Positions 8,321-17,225 are shown, counted from the first letter of the stretch. The stretch is DNA of 64,000 nt from Gluconacetobacter liquefaciens (GCF_003350405.1 NZ_QQAW01000002.1:248001-312000), one strand, 5' to 3'. The notes: generated by a model from the letters alone, not told the origin. Translations and numbers: made by a program.

Positions 8321-9244
8321 ATGAAAACGCTCGAGGAGAGCCGTGCGCGCCTGCGCGGCCTGTTCAACATCACCATGACGCCGTTTACGGCCGACCATGC
8401 GATTGATTTTCCGGGGCTCGCGCGCAATGTCGAGCGCGTTCTGGACTTGGGATTCGATGGTCTGCTGATCGGCGGGACCTACGGCGAGTTTCCCGCGCTT
8501 TCCACGCAGGAGCGTGCGGATGTCTTCCGGCATGTGATGGATGTCGTGGGGGACAGGGTGCCGGTCATGCTGTGCGCGGCAGGGTCGGACCCGCGGGTGG
8601 TGCGGGAACTGACGGGCCTTGCCGGTGATCTTGGGGGTATTCCCATGGTGACGCCGCCTTTCGTTTCCGAGGTGACGGACGAGCAGATCGTGGCGTTCTT
8701 CCGTGAAATGGCGCCGCTGTCCCGAACCGGTATCCTGGTCTACAACGCGCCGGGGATCGGTATTACGCTTTCGCCTGCCACGCTGGAGCAGATCGCCGAC
8801 CTGCCGGGAATGGTGGCGATCAAGCAGGGAGACCTGTCTCCTGCGGCAATCGATCGCATCGTGGGCCGGCTGAAGGACCGTATCCGCCTGTTCTGTGCTT
8901 CGGACCTGGCATTTCTGGGCCCGATGGCGGCAGGGTTCGACGGTATCAGCTCGACCAATAGTGGCGCGTTTCCGGAATTGCTCCTGCAGAGCTATCGCGC
9001 GATCGAGGCCGGGGACAGCGCTCTGGCGGGTCGGCTGCATCGGCTTTGGTACGAATTCCGTGCCCTTGCACGGCAATATGGCCAGCCTCAGACGGTGAAG
9101 GCGGCGATGACGATGCGTGGTTTTGACGGAGGGGCCGTCCGGCCGCCGTTGCAGGACCTGGACGCGCAGGAGAAAACGGCGCTCGCGTCTGTCCTGCGTG
9201 ACATGGCACGGGACCCGGATTGTCGCCTGACACTGGCGGACTGA
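8321..9244 (+). CDS. Dihydrodipicolinate synthase/N-acetylneuraminate lyase (DapA) family protein
   Basis: A TIM-barrel aldolase/lyase of 307 aa that forms a Schiff base with a 2-oxo acid. The lysine K168 (VAIKQGD) and tyrosine Y141 (LVYNAPG) are in the family positions. The 2-oxo-acid loop reads GGTYGEF instead of the canonical GTTGE, so it is probably not the biosynthetic DapA. It is last in the cluster, 70 bp after the M24 gene, with an AGGA ribosome site. By analogy with other family members it may cleave or deaminate an intermediate to a keto acid. The substrate is unknown. Confidence 0.83.
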   Translation: MKTLEESRARLRGLFNITMTPFTADHAIDFPGLARNVERVLDLGFDGLLIGGTYGEFPALSTQERADVFRHVMDVVGDRVPVMLCAAGSDPRVVRELTGLAGDLGGIPMVTPPFVSEVTDEQIVAFFREMAPLSRTGILVYNAPGIGITLSPATLEQIADLPGMVAIKQGDLSPAAIDRIVGRLKDRIRLFCASDLAFLGPMAAGFDGISSTNSGAFPELLLQSYRAIEAGDSALAGRLHRLWYEFRALARQYGQPQTVKAAMTMRGFDGGAVRPPLQDLDAQEKTALASVLRDMARDPDCRLTLAD

Positions 9245-9338
9245 GTACGGTCCGGGTGGGGTAGGGTCGATAGAGTCTTTTCCGGAAGGGGGAGGGGATG
9301 ATATGGCCCGGCCTCATGCCCTCTGAAGGAAACGCACC

Positions 9339-10226
9339 ATGCCGCCGGAACTGATCGCGGTGCTGATCGCGGTCAGCGATGACCGGCCGATGGTGCTGAC
9401 GCTGGACGGTGGTCGCCTGCTGCCGTCCGGACCGCTGGAGGCCGGCCATCGGTCGCTTCAGACCGGTTTGCGGCTGTGGGTTGAACACCAGACCGGTCAT
9501 GCTCTGGGGCATGTCGAACAGTTATATACCTTTGCCGATGCGCCGGTGGATGGGGGACCTGACGAGCGGCGGGTCATGATTTCCTACCTGGCGCTGACCC
9601 GCATCCGCCGGGGGGAGCGTGGGTGGCGCGGCTGGTACGATTATTTCCCGTGGGAGGACCAGACCGCGCCCGAAGGGCGTGACCTGGTGGTGCGCATTGC
9701 GGGGCTGCTGGAGGGATGGGCCGGTCGTGCCCCGTCCGCCGCCAGGCAGGAGGCCCGGCGCCAGCGCGTGGCCCTGACCTTCGGGCTGGAAGGGTTGGGC
9801 TGGGACGACGAATTGGTGCTGCAACGCTACGAACTGCTGTGGGAAGCCGGACTGGTGCCGGAATCCGCTCCGTCGGGGGAGGCGGTGCTACCCGGCATGG
9901 GCATGGCGCGGGACGAGCGGCGGGTGCTGGCCACGGCGATGGCGCGCCTTCGGGCCAAGATCCGCTATCGGCCGGTGATCTACGAACTGATGCCCGACAG
10001 TTTCACGTTGCTGCATCTGCAACGCACGGTGGAAGCCGTGGCCGGCCAGCCGATGCACAAGCAGAATTTCCGCCGGCTGGTGGCCCAGCAGGGGCTGATC
10101 GAGGAAACGGGTGAGGTGGCGCCGGACACGCGGGGTCGACCGGCGCGGCTGTTCCGCTTCCGGCGTGAGGTGATCGGCGCGCGGCGGATTGCGGGGTCCA
10201 AGCTGCCGCTGGCGCGCGCTATCTGA
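9339..10226 (+). CDS. nrtR: NrtR-type Nudix-related regulator of NAD metabolism
   Basis: A 295-aa regulator. The N-terminal half (about 1-150) has a Nudix-like fold, but the Nudix box is degenerate (RLWVEHQTGH in place of the REUXEEXGU segment), so it should not hydrolyse pyrophosphates. The C-terminal part (about 200-285) holds a winged helix typical of NrtR (LLHLQRTVEAVAGQPMHKQNFRR). NrtR proteins repress NAD genes and bind ADP-ribose or related products. It lies directly upstream of nadABC on the same strand, with a palindromic site between them. No such palindrome is seen in front of nrtR itself, so autoregulation is not indicated. Confidence 0.88.
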   Translation: MPPELIAVLIAVSDDRPMVLTLDGGRLLPSGPLEAGHRSLQTGLRLWVEHQTGHALGHVEQLYTFADAPVDGGPDERRVMISYLALTRIRRGERGWRGWYDYFPWEDQTAPEGRDLVVRIAGLLEGWAGRAPSAARQEARRQRVALTFGLEGLGWDDELVLQRYELLWEAGLVPESAPSGEAVLPGMGMARDERRVLATAMARLRAKIRYRPVIYELMPDSFTLLHLQRTVEAVAGQPMHKQNFRRLVAQQGLIEETGEVAPDTRGRPARLFRFRREVIGARRIAGSKLPLARAI

Positions 10227-10373
10227 GGGCGATGTTCACGGATATGTTTTCATAAGCCAATAAACTGGAACTGTGCCGTTTTTTTCGTGATGCGGAGCAG
10301 GCTGCTTGCCCTCATGGCTTGACGCGGCCTGTGGGCGGGTTGAACAGCACGAGTGCGACGTTATATAGCCGTA

Positions 10374-10394
10374 TTATGCTCAACATGAGTATAA
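10374..10394 (+). promoter_or_regulatory. Palindromic operator candidate for NrtR upstream of nadA
   Basis: A 21-bp near-perfect palindrome: arm TTATGCTCA (10374-10382), 3-bp spacer, arm TGAGTATAA (10386-10394). Eight of nine arm positions are complementary. It ends 18 bp before the nadA ATG, where a bound repressor would block transcription. The neighbouring NrtR gene makes it the obvious target. Binding is inferred. Confidence 0.65.
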
Positions 10395-10412
10395 AGGTCG
10401 AAGGAGACCGTG

Positions 10413-11396
10413 ATGTCCGAAACCCTTGCTGCTCCGTCTCAGCTCGACGCGCTTTATGATCGTGTCGCCCGCGTCGTCCCGCGTCTGGAGTGGGATCTGT
10501 TCGCCGACGATATCGCGGCCATCCTGGAGCTGAAGCGCCGGCGCAATGCGGTGATCCTGGCCCATAATTACCAGACGCCCGAGATCTTCCACTGCATTGC
10601 CGACATCCGGGGCGACAGTCTGGCGCTGGCGCGCGATGCGCAGGGGCTGGATGCCGAGGTGATCGTGATGGCCGGCGTGCATTTCATGGCCGAGACCGCC
10701 AAGCTGATGAACCCCGACCGCACGGTGCTGATGCCGTCGCTGGAGGCCGGGTGCTCGCTGGCCGATTCGATCACGGCCGAGGACGTGTGCGCCCTGCGCC
10801 GCGCGCATCCGGGCGTGCCGGTCGTGACCTATGTGAACAGCACGGCGGAGGTGAAGGCGGAAAGCGATATCTGCTGCACCTCGGCCAATGCGCGGCGGAT
10901 TGTGGAAAGCCTGGGCGTGCCGCGGGTGATCATGATCCCCGACGAGTTTCTGGCCCAGAACGTGCAGCGCGAGACCGGCGTGGAGATCATCACCTGGCGC
11001 GGTCATTGCGAGGTGCACGAGCGTTTCACGCCGCAGGAAATCCGCACTTGGCGCGCCGACAATCCCGACGTGGCGGTGCTGGCGCATCCGGAATGCCCGC
11101 CTGCCGTGGTGGCGGAGGCCGATTTTTCGGGCTCGACCGCGGCGATGTCGGATTTCGTCTCCAGCGGTGCGCATCGCAAGGTGCTGCTGGTGACCGAATG
11201 TTCCATGAGCGACAATCTGGCCGCCACGCATCCTGACGTGGAGTTCGTCCGGCCGTGCAATCTGTGCCCGCACATGAAGCGCATTACGCTGCGGGCCATC
11301 CGCCATGCGCTGGAGACCATGAGCCACGAGGTGACGATCCCTGAGCATCTGGTGGCGGGCGGCCGTCGCGCGGTCGAACGGATGCTGGCGGCGTGA
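10413..11396 (+). CDS. nadA: Quinolinate synthase
   Basis: Condenses iminoaspartate with dihydroxyacetone phosphate to quinolinate, using a 4Fe-4S cluster with three cysteine ligands. At 327 aa the cluster candidates are C114 (LEAGCS), C228 (HPECP) and the C282-x2-C285 pair (CNLCPHMKRI). AHNYQTPEI near the N terminus is a family hallmark. ATG 10413 has a strong AAGGAG at 10401-10406 and is preferred over the adjacent GTG 10410. The stop overlaps the nadB start by GTGA. First gene of nadABC, probably repressed through the palindrome at 10374. Confidence 0.97.
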   Translation: MSETLAAPSQLDALYDRVARVVPRLEWDLFADDIAAILELKRRRNAVILAHNYQTPEIFHCIADIRGDSLALARDAQGLDAEVIVMAGVHFMAETAKLMNPDRTVLMPSLEAGCSLADSITAEDVCALRRAHPGVPVVTYVNSTAEVKAESDICCTSANARRIVESLGVPRVIMIPDEFLAQNVQRETGVEIITWRGHCEVHERFTPQEIRTWRADNPDVAVLAHPECPPAVVAEADFSGSTAAMSDFVSSGAHRKVLLVTECSMSDNLAATHPDVEFVRPCNLCPHMKRITLRAIRHALETMSHEVTIPEHLVAGGRRAVERMLAA

Positions 11397-12934
11397 CCGG
11401 TTTCGCCGCCCTGGCCGGGCAGCCGGTCATTGCCGGGGGCGGGCTGGCCGGTCTGGCGACCGCGCTGCTGATGGACCGGCCCTCCGTGCTGCTGTCGCCG
11501 GCCCCGCTGGGGCAGGATGCCGCCAGCGCGCTGGCGCAGGGCGGAATTGCGGCGGCGATCGGGGCGGATGATTCGGTTTCCCTGCATGTGGCGGACACGC
11601 TGGTGGCGGGGGCCGGGCTGTGCGTGCCGGACGCGGTTGCGGCGATTGTCGGGGCCGGGCCGGATGCGGTGGCGGGACTGCGATCGCTGGGCGTGCTGTT
11701 CGATCTGAGCGCCGACGGGGCGCCGGACCTGCATCTGGAAGCCGCGCATTCCCGCGCCCGCATTGCCCATGCGCTGGGGGATGGAACGGGGGCCGAGATC
11801 ATGCGCGCGTTGGTGGCGCGAGTGCGGGCCACGCCGCGCATTACGGTAATGGAGGGTGCGCGCCTGCGGCGGTTGATTGTGCGTGACGGGCGGGTGGCCG
11901 GTGTAGAGATCGTGCGCGGTGGGGTGATGCTGACCCTGTCGACCGGTGCCTGCGTCATTGCCACCGGTGGGGTGGGGGCGCTGTTTCCCGCGACGACCAG
12001 CCCGGTGGGCGGGCAGGGGCTGGGACTGGCCTGCGCCGCGCGGGCCGGCGCGGTGTTGCGGGACATGGAGTTCGTCCAGTTTCATCCCACGGCGCTGGCC
12101 GATGGGCCGGCGGGGGCGCCGCGGGCGCTGGTCAGCGAGGCGGTGCGGGGGGCCGGGGCGGTTCTGGTGGACGAGACCGGCGCGCGCTTTACCGACGAGC
12201 TTGCACCGCGCGACGTGGTGGCGCGGGCGATCCAGGCGCATCTGACGGCCGGACATCAGGTGCTGCTGGATGCGCGGGCGGCGACGCATGGGGCGTTTGC
12301 GCAGCATTTTCCTGGCATCGCGCGGGCCTGCGCGGCGCGGGGGCTGGACCCCGACCGTCAGCCTCTGCCGGTGCGGCCGGCGGTGCATTATCATATGGGC
12401 GGGATCGAGACCGATCTGAACGGGCGAAGCACCGTGCCCGGCCTGTGGGCATGCGGCGAGGCGGCATCGACCGGGTTGCATGGTGCCAATCGGCTGGCCA
12501 GCAATTCGCTGCTGGAAGCCTTTGTCTGCGCGGGGTTCGTGGCGCGGGATCTCGATGCCGTGTCGTTGCCCGCGCCCGGCCCGGTCGGTGAACCGGTGCC
12601 GGATGAAGGGGACGGGGTGGGGCTGGCCGACATGCATGCCTGCCTTGGTCGCGCCGCCGGTATTTTGCGCGATGGGGCCGGGCTGGCGCGCGCCGCGCGG
12701 GCGCTGGTGCCCCATGTGGCCACCGATGATCGTGCGCTGGTGGGCGCGATGGTGTGTCTGGCGGCGCTGGAGCGGCGGGAAAGCCGGGGTGGCCATTATC
12801 GCACCGATTATCCGCTGACCGCCGCGACTGCCGTGCATTCGCGCCTGACGCTGGCGCGGACGTTGACCATGCTGGATGCGCTGTCGTCCGGCGCGCCTGT
12901 TTCCACTCCTGCCGATGGATTGACCGTGCCATGA
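11393..12934 (+). CDS. nadB: L-aspartate oxidase
   Basis: FAD enzyme (513 aa) that oxidises L-aspartate to iminoaspartate for NadA. The dinucleotide-binding motif AGGGLAGL (about 14-21), ALAQGGIAAA, the HPTAL loop and the C-terminal WACGEAASTGLHGANRLASNS are typical of the fumarate reductase/aspartate oxidase family. It starts with GTG 11393, overlapping the nadA stop (GTGA). Its own stop overlaps the nadC start (ATGA at 12931-12934). Cytosolic and part of the nadABC transcript. Confidence 0.96.
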   Translation: MTGFAALAGQPVIAGGGLAGLATALLMDRPSVLLSPAPLGQDAASALAQGGIAAAIGADDSVSLHVADTLVAGAGLCVPDAVAAIVGAGPDAVAGLRSLGVLFDLSADGAPDLHLEAAHSRARIAHALGDGTGAEIMRALVARVRATPRITVMEGARLRRLIVRDGRVAGVEIVRGGVMLTLSTGACVIATGGVGALFPATTSPVGGQGLGLACAARAGAVLRDMEFVQFHPTALADGPAGAPRALVSEAVRGAGAVLVDETGARFTDELAPRDVVARAIQAHLTAGHQVLLDARAATHGAFAQHFPGIARACAARGLDPDRQPLPVRPAVHYHMGGIETDLNGRSTVPGLWACGEAASTGLHGANRLASNSLLEAFVCAGFVARDLDAVSLPAPGPVGEPVPDEGDGVGLADMHACLGRAAGILRDGAGLARAARALVPHVATDDRALVGAMVCLAALERRESRGGHYRTDYPLTAATAVHSRLTLARTLTMLDALSSGAPVSTPADGLTVP

Positions 12935-13788
12935 CCCCTTTGCCCGACCTGATGCTGGAACCGCTGGTGCGTGCGGGATTGCTGGAGGATCTCGGCTGCG
13001 GCGGCGACCTGACCACCGATGCGCTGGCCTTGCCCGGCCAGATGCTGCGCACGGCCCTGGTGGCGCGCCAGCCCGGCGTGGTGGCGGGGCTGGCGATGGC
13101 CCGGCTGGCCTTTACGCTGATGGACCCATCGGTGCGTTTCGAGGTCGAGCGGCCGGATGGCAGCGTGGTGGCGCCGGGGGACCGGATTGCGCGCGTAACC
13201 GGGCCGGCGCCGGCCATTCTGGGCGGCGAGCGGGTGGCGCTGAATTTTCTGTCGCATCTGTGCGGGATTGCCACCGCCACCGCCGGGATCGTGCGGGCCG
13301 TTGCGGGCACGAAGGCGCGGGTGTGCTGCACGCGCAAGACGCTGCCGGGGATGCGCGCGATCCAGAAATATGCCGTGCGGGCGGGTGGGGGGGCGAATCA
13401 TCGTTTCCGCCTGGATGATGCGATCCTGATCAAGGACAATCATATTGCCCTGGCCGGCGGGGATGTGGCGCATGCGCTGGCGGCGGCGCGGGCGCGGGCG
13501 GGGCATCTGGTCAGTATCGAACTGGAAGTGGATACGCTCGACCAGTTGGCCCAGGCGCTGCGCGCGGAGGGAGCGGATGCCTTCCTGCTGGACAACATGA
13601 CGCCCGACCAGTTGCGCGAGGCGGTGGCGATGGTGAACGGGCGTGCCGTGACCGAGGCCTCGGGCGGGATTACGCCCGATAGCGCGCCGGAGATCGCCGC
13701 GACGGGGGTGGATATCCTCTCGGTCGGGTGGCTGACTCATACGGTGCGGGCGTTGGATATCGGCCTGGATTATGAGGCGGCCGCCTGA
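12931..13788 (+). CDS. nadC: Nicotinate-nucleotide pyrophosphorylase (quinolinate phosphoribosyltransferase)
   Basis: Converts quinolinate and PRPP to nicotinate mononucleotide, the last step of the de novo quinolinate branch. At 285 aa it has the usual length. RKTLPGMRAIQKYAVRAGGG and HRFRLDDAILIKDNH carry the PRPP and quinolinate-binding residues. The start is the ATG overlapping the nadB stop. A longer in-frame upstream extension lies wholly within nadB and is ignored. It closes the nadABC operon, and no clear terminator follows. Confidence 0.97.
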   Translation: MTPLPDLMLEPLVRAGLLEDLGCGGDLTTDALALPGQMLRTALVARQPGVVAGLAMARLAFTLMDPSVRFEVERPDGSVVAPGDRIARVTGPAPAILGGERVALNFLSHLCGIATATAGIVRAVAGTKARVCCTRKTLPGMRAIQKYAVRAGGGANHRFRLDDAILIKDNHIALAGGDVAHALAAARARAGHLVSIELEVDTLDQLAQALRAEGADAFLLDNMTPDQLREAVAMVNGRAVTEASGGITPDSAPEIAATGVDILSVGWLTHTVRALDIGLDYEAAA

Positions 13789-13881
13789 AAATCGGGCTGG
13801 TGGCTCGACAGGCCGGCATATCCCTGTTCATCATGACCGGCAGGGCGCTCTGGTGCGTCCGCCGATGATGGAAGCCGCGCG

Positions 13882-14361
13882 ATGTCCCTGCGTCCCGCCG
13901 TTCTGTTTGTCTGCACCGGCAATATCTGCCGTTCGCCGCTGGCGGAGGCCGCGTTTCGGGTCGCGGCCGGTCGTTATGGGCTGGAGGTGCTGGTCGATTC
14001 GGCCGGAACCGGCGACTGGCATAGGGGCGCTGCGCCCGATCGGCGGGCGCAGGCGGTGGCGCGGCGGCATGGGCTCGATATCGGCGATTATCGCGCGCGG
14101 ATCGTCGGTGCGGACGATTACCGGATTTTTACCCATATCGTGGCCCTCGATCCGGGTCATCTGAAGATCCTGCGCGGTCGCAGGCCGATGGATTCGACGG
14201 CGGAGCTTTCGCTGCTGCTGGATCATGTGCCGGGGCGTGAGGGGCAGGGCGTGGCCGACCCGTATTACGGGGAGGCGCGGGCGTTCGACGTGACGTGGGA
14301 CGATGTGCGGCAGGGAGCCGAAGCCCTGGCGCTGAAACTGGCCCGCGCAACGCAGGATTGA
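13882..14361 (+). CDS. Low-molecular-weight protein-tyrosine phosphatase
   Basis: A cytosolic phosphatase of 159 aa. The P-loop C-x5-R is CTGNICR (C11-R17), and the general acid is D126 in ADPYYG. These are the defining residues of the low-Mr PTP family. Members act on tyrosine-phosphorylated proteins, often exopolysaccharide-export kinases, and some relatives are arsenate reductases. No kinase or arsenic gene is nearby, so the partner is unknown. It follows nadC after about 90 bp with no obvious regulatory signal. Confidence 0.9.
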   Translation: MSLRPAVLFVCTGNICRSPLAEAAFRVAAGRYGLEVLVDSAGTGDWHRGAAPDRRAQAVARRHGLDIGDYRARIVGADDYRIFTHIVALDPGHLKILRGRRPMDSTAELSLLLDHVPGREGQGVADPYYGEARAFDVTWDDVRQGAEALALKLARATQD

Positions 14362-14380
14362 CCGGCGAGGGAGACGCGCG

Positions 14381-15490
14381 ATGACGCGAGTGGGGCTGAT
14401 CGCCTGTCTGGGGGCCATGCTGGCACTGGTGATGCCGACCGTCGGGCGTACCGCGCCGCCGGTCGAGCGGCTGCGCCTGCCGGCGGGGTTTCATGTCTCG
14501 GTCTATACCGACCAGGTTCCTTCGGCGCGGGAAATGGCGGTGGGGGCGCGGGGCACGCTGTTCGTCGGCTCGATGACCGGCGGTGTGGTCTATGCGGTGA
14601 CGGGCGGGCCTGAACGGGCGGCGCGGGTGCGGATCGTGGCGCGCGGCTTGACCATGCCGGTGGGCGTCGCGTTCCGCCATGGTGACCTGTATATTTCCGA
14701 CGTGCGCGACATCGTGGTGCTGCGCGGGATCGAGGACCATCTGGACGACCCGCCGAAGCCCGAGGTCGCGGTCACGGACCTGCCGTGGCGGATGGGCGAC
14801 CATGGCTGGAAATTCATCGCCTTCGGGCCGGACGGCAAGCTGTATGTGCCGATCGGGGCACCGTGCAATATCTGCGACGTCGGCCATCGTTTCGGCAAGC
14901 TGATGCGGATGAACCCGGATGGGTCCGGTCGCGAGGATCTTGCCTGGGGGCTGCGCAACAGTGTGGGGTTCGACTGGCAGCCGGGCAGCGGGGCGCTGTG
15001 GTTTACCGATAACGGGCGCGACCTGCTGGGGGATGATATGCCCAGTGACGAGCTGAACCGGCTGAACCGTCCTGGCGAGTCCTTTGGTTATCCGGTGTGC
15101 CATCAGGGCGATATTTTGGACCCGGTTTTCGGGCGCGGGCAGGATTGCCGCGATTTTACCCCGCCGGTGCTGAAGCTGGGCGCGCATGTCGCGGCGCTGG
15201 GGATGCGATTCTATCATGGCGGCATGTTCCCCGAATCCTATCGGGGGGCGGCACTGATTGCGGAACATGGGTCGTGGAACCGCAGCCGGCTGGCGGGCTA
15301 TCGGGTCATGGCGGTGCGTTTTGGCCCAGAGGGCGGGGTGACGTCTTACACGCCGCTGCTGGACGGGTTTCAGGCCGATGAGACGCCCTGGGGACGTCCG
15401 GCGGATGTGCAGCCCCTGGCGGATGGCAGCGTGCTGGTGAGCGACGACCTGGCCGGTGCGATCTATCGCGTGACCTATAGCGCGCCATAG
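14381..15490 (+). CDS. PQQ-type sugar dehydrogenase, L-sorbosone dehydrogenase-like
   Basis: A 369-aa exported beta-propeller protein. The N terminus (about 1-25) is a signal peptide ending near GRTAPP. The rest matches the soluble glucose/L-sorbosone dehydrogenase fold: repeated blades, MGDHGWKFIAFGPDGKLYVPIGAPCNICD, LAWGLRNSVGFDWQPGSGALWFTDNG and AEHGSWNRS. Relatives oxidise sugars or aldehydes in the periplasm with PQQ, typical of acetic acid bacteria. It sits 19 bp after the phosphatase gene and may share its transcript. The natural substrate cannot be assigned. Confidence 0.85.
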   Translation: MTRVGLIACLGAMLALVMPTVGRTAPPVERLRLPAGFHVSVYTDQVPSAREMAVGARGTLFVGSMTGGVVYAVTGGPERAARVRIVARGLTMPVGVAFRHGDLYISDVRDIVVLRGIEDHLDDPPKPEVAVTDLPWRMGDHGWKFIAFGPDGKLYVPIGAPCNICDVGHRFGKLMRMNPDGSGREDLAWGLRNSVGFDWQPGSGALWFTDNGRDLLGDDMPSDELNRLNRPGESFGYPVCHQGDILDPVFGRGQDCRDFTPPVLKLGAHVAALGMRFYHGGMFPESYRGAALIAEHGSWNRSRLAGYRVMAVRFGPEGGVTSYTPLLDGFQADETPWGRPADVQPLADGSVLVSDDLAGAIYRVTYSAP

Positions 15491-15559
15491 GCTGCGGCTT
15501 GCCTGCCGGCGTCGGGAGACTGGCGTCGCAGATCAAAGCGATGATGATTTGGGAAAGGG

Positions 15560-15636
<77 letters not shown>

Positions 15637-15778
15637 ATCGGCTTGGGGTTTGTGCCCCATGTCCGTGTGTGGAGGGCGAATTAACAAAGCCCGGCGATTC
15701 TGGCAACAGGCTACACGGAAAAAAATGACGGTCGGCGAAAAACCTGCCCGGCGCGGTGGGGCGCCGGGCGGGGGAAAT

Positions 15779-16321
15779 TCAGTTCGCGCCGGCTTCGCCC
15801 AAGGCCTTGGCGGCATCGAGCGTGACGGCGATTCCGTGGACCGTGGCGGCGACCCGGACGGCCGTCTGGACCTGTTCGGCGGACAGGCCGCCCTCGCGTA
15901 CCACGCGCTCGTGGCTTTCGACGCACATGCCGCAGCCATTGATGGCCGAGACGGCGAGCGACCAGAGTTCGAAATCCAGCTTCTCGATGCCGGGGCGGCC
16001 GATGACGTTCATCCGCAGGCGCGCGGGCATCTTGGCGTAATCGCCTTCGACCATATGCACGAAGCGGTAATAGATGTTGTTCATGCCCATGATCGCGGCG
16101 GCGGCCTTGGCGGCTTCGAGGGCTTCGGGCGAGAGGACCGATTTGTATTCGGCCACGATGGCGCGCGTGACGTCCTCGTTGCGCGCGGCGAGGGCGGAGG
16201 CCACGAAGGTTCCGGCCAGTTGCTGCGGCGTCAGGGTGATGTCGTTGGCCAGGGAGCTGAGATTGAGCTTCAGATCCTTCGCGTAATCGGGAAGGCGTTC
16301 CTTTAGCGATTCGATCGACAT
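15779..16321 (-). CDS. ahpD: Alkyl hydroperoxide reductase AhpD
   Basis: A carboxymuconolactone-decarboxylase-fold protein of 180 aa with the AhpD active site C130-x2-C133 and H137 ([10 protein letters not shown]). It reduces AhpC disulfides and forms an alternative to AhpF, which is not seen here. It is transcribed leftward, 229 bp after ahpC and on the same strand. The spacer contains a long GC-rich hairpin that may tune expression. The ahpC-ahpD pair is divergent from oxyR, the expected peroxide regulator. Confidence 0.94.
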   Translation of the reverse strand: MSIESLKERLPDYAKDLKLNLSSLANDITLTPQQLAGTFVASALAARNEDVTRAIVAEYKSVLSPEALEAAKAAAAIMGMNNIYYRFVHMVEGDYAKMPARLRMNVIGRPGIEKLDFELWSLAVSAINGCGMCVESHERVVREGGLSAEQVQTAVRVAATVHGIAVTLDAAKALGEAGAN

Positions 16322-16480
16322 GGCGGCGTGACCTGCTGGGCGGAGGCGTCCGGGCGGCCATGCGGACGGTCGCGGGGAGGCTCCGGCGAATGAATAAAGG
16401 GAGACGGGCGTTTTCCGTCGTCGTTTATCGGCGCATCACCGTGTGGTGATCCGGCACCTCGTGGCGGGCGGGGCCCGCGT

Positions 16481-16507
16481 CCGCCTGTCCGGGCCCCGGA
16501 CAGGCGG
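16481..16507 (-). promoter_or_regulatory. Strong GC hairpin in the ahpC-ahpD intergenic spacer
   Basis: Perfect inverted repeat: arm CCGCCTGTCCGGG at 16481-16493 and its complement at 16495-16507, so the RNA can form a stem of about 11-13 bp. There is no U-run on the ahpC transcript after it, so it is more likely an attenuator or RNA-stability element between the genes than a full terminator. The rest of the 229-bp spacer shows no gene. Confidence 0.5.
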
Positions 16508-16550
16508 CGTGGTCCGGCCTGGTGGCTGGACCGTCCTGATCGGGAAAGGA

Positions 16551-17093
16551 TCAGGGCTTCAGGAAGGCTTCGCCCTGCTTCCAGTTGCACGGGCACAGCT
16601 CGTCGCTCTGCAGCGCATCCAGGATACGCAGGACTTCCTGCGGGTTGCGGCCGACCGAGAGGTCGTTGACGCTGACGTGACGGATGATGCCTTCCGGGTC
16701 GACCAGGAAGGTCGCGCGGTTGGCGACACCGGCCGCCGGCGACAGGACGCCCAGGGCGGTCGACAGCTCGCGCTTGATGTCGGCCAGCATCGGGATCTGA
16801 AGGCCCTTGAGGTCTTCGTGATGCAGGCGCCAGTTCAGATGCACGAACTCGCTGTCGATCGAGACGCCGTAGACCACGGTGTCACGGTCCTTGAACTCGC
16901 CGGCCAGCTTGCCGAAAGCGACGATTTCGGTCGGGCAGACGAACGTGAAATCCTTCGGCCAGAAGAAGACGAGCTTCCACTTGCCTGCATCGGTCTTGTC
17001 CGAAATCTGGACGAAATCGCCCTTCAGCCCTTCCGGGCCGCCGGGGACGGCCGCGAGATCGAATTCCGGAAATTTATCGCCGACTGTCAGCAT
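16551..17093 (-). CDS. ahpC: Alkyl hydroperoxide reductase AhpC (2-Cys peroxiredoxin)
   Basis: A cytosolic peroxidase of 180 aa that reduces H2O2, organic peroxides and peroxynitrite. The peroxidatic cysteine is C53 in DFTFVCPTE. Near the C terminus is DELCPCNW (C167, C169), carrying the resolving cysteine, with two cysteines as in AhpD-linked enzymes. It is divergent from oxyR, with a 132-bp shared promoter region, and is followed by its reductant AhpD. Peroxide induction through OxyR is expected from this arrangement. Confidence 0.95.
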   Translation of the reverse strand: MLTVGDKFPEFDLAAVPGGPEGLKGDFVQISDKTDAGKWKLVFFWPKDFTFVCPTEIVAFGKLAGEFKDRDTVVYGVSIDSEFVHLNWRLHHEDLKGLQIPMLADIKRELSTALGVLSPAAGVANRATFLVDPEGIIRHVSVNDLSVGRNPQEVLRILDALQSDELCPCNWKQGEAFLKP

Positions 17094-17120
17094 CGGTTTT
17101 GCTCCCTTGCATTAGGTGGT

Positions 17121-17149
17121 CGTGACCGTGGCCACAGAAGGCGGTCACG
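17121..17149 (-). promoter_or_regulatory. Inverted repeat in the ahpC leader / ahpC-oxyR divergent region
   Basis: CGTGACCG (17121-17128) and CGGTCACG (17142-17149) form an 8-bp inverted repeat with a 13-bp loop, 28-56 bp upstream of the ahpC ATG. Nearer oxyR, ATCTAT (17161-17166) and GATATC (17179-17184) are loosely like OxyR half-sites. Function is inferred from position only. Confidence 0.35.
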
Positions 17150-17225
17150 GCATGGGTTGTATCTATGGCTCCGAAGGCGATATCATGCCAATGAATAATT
17201 TATATCCAGATGATCGAGTGAGTCG

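Noticed and set aside
7075-9244. Ectoine degradation operon (doeA/eutD plus others)
   Set aside because: Only the M24 protein is ectoine-hydrolase-like. No DoeB-type AstE-family deacetylase, EnuR-type MocR regulator or eutABC genes are present, so the label would overreach.
11003-12838. 611-codon frame on the minus strand across nadA-nadB
   Set aside because: Composition artefact over two clearly functional overlapping genes. No ribosome site or domain was seen.
17161-17184. Definite OxyR box between oxyR and ahpC
   Set aside because: ATCTAT and GATATC are present, but the spacing and flanks do not clearly fit a consensus. Kept only as a weak remark.
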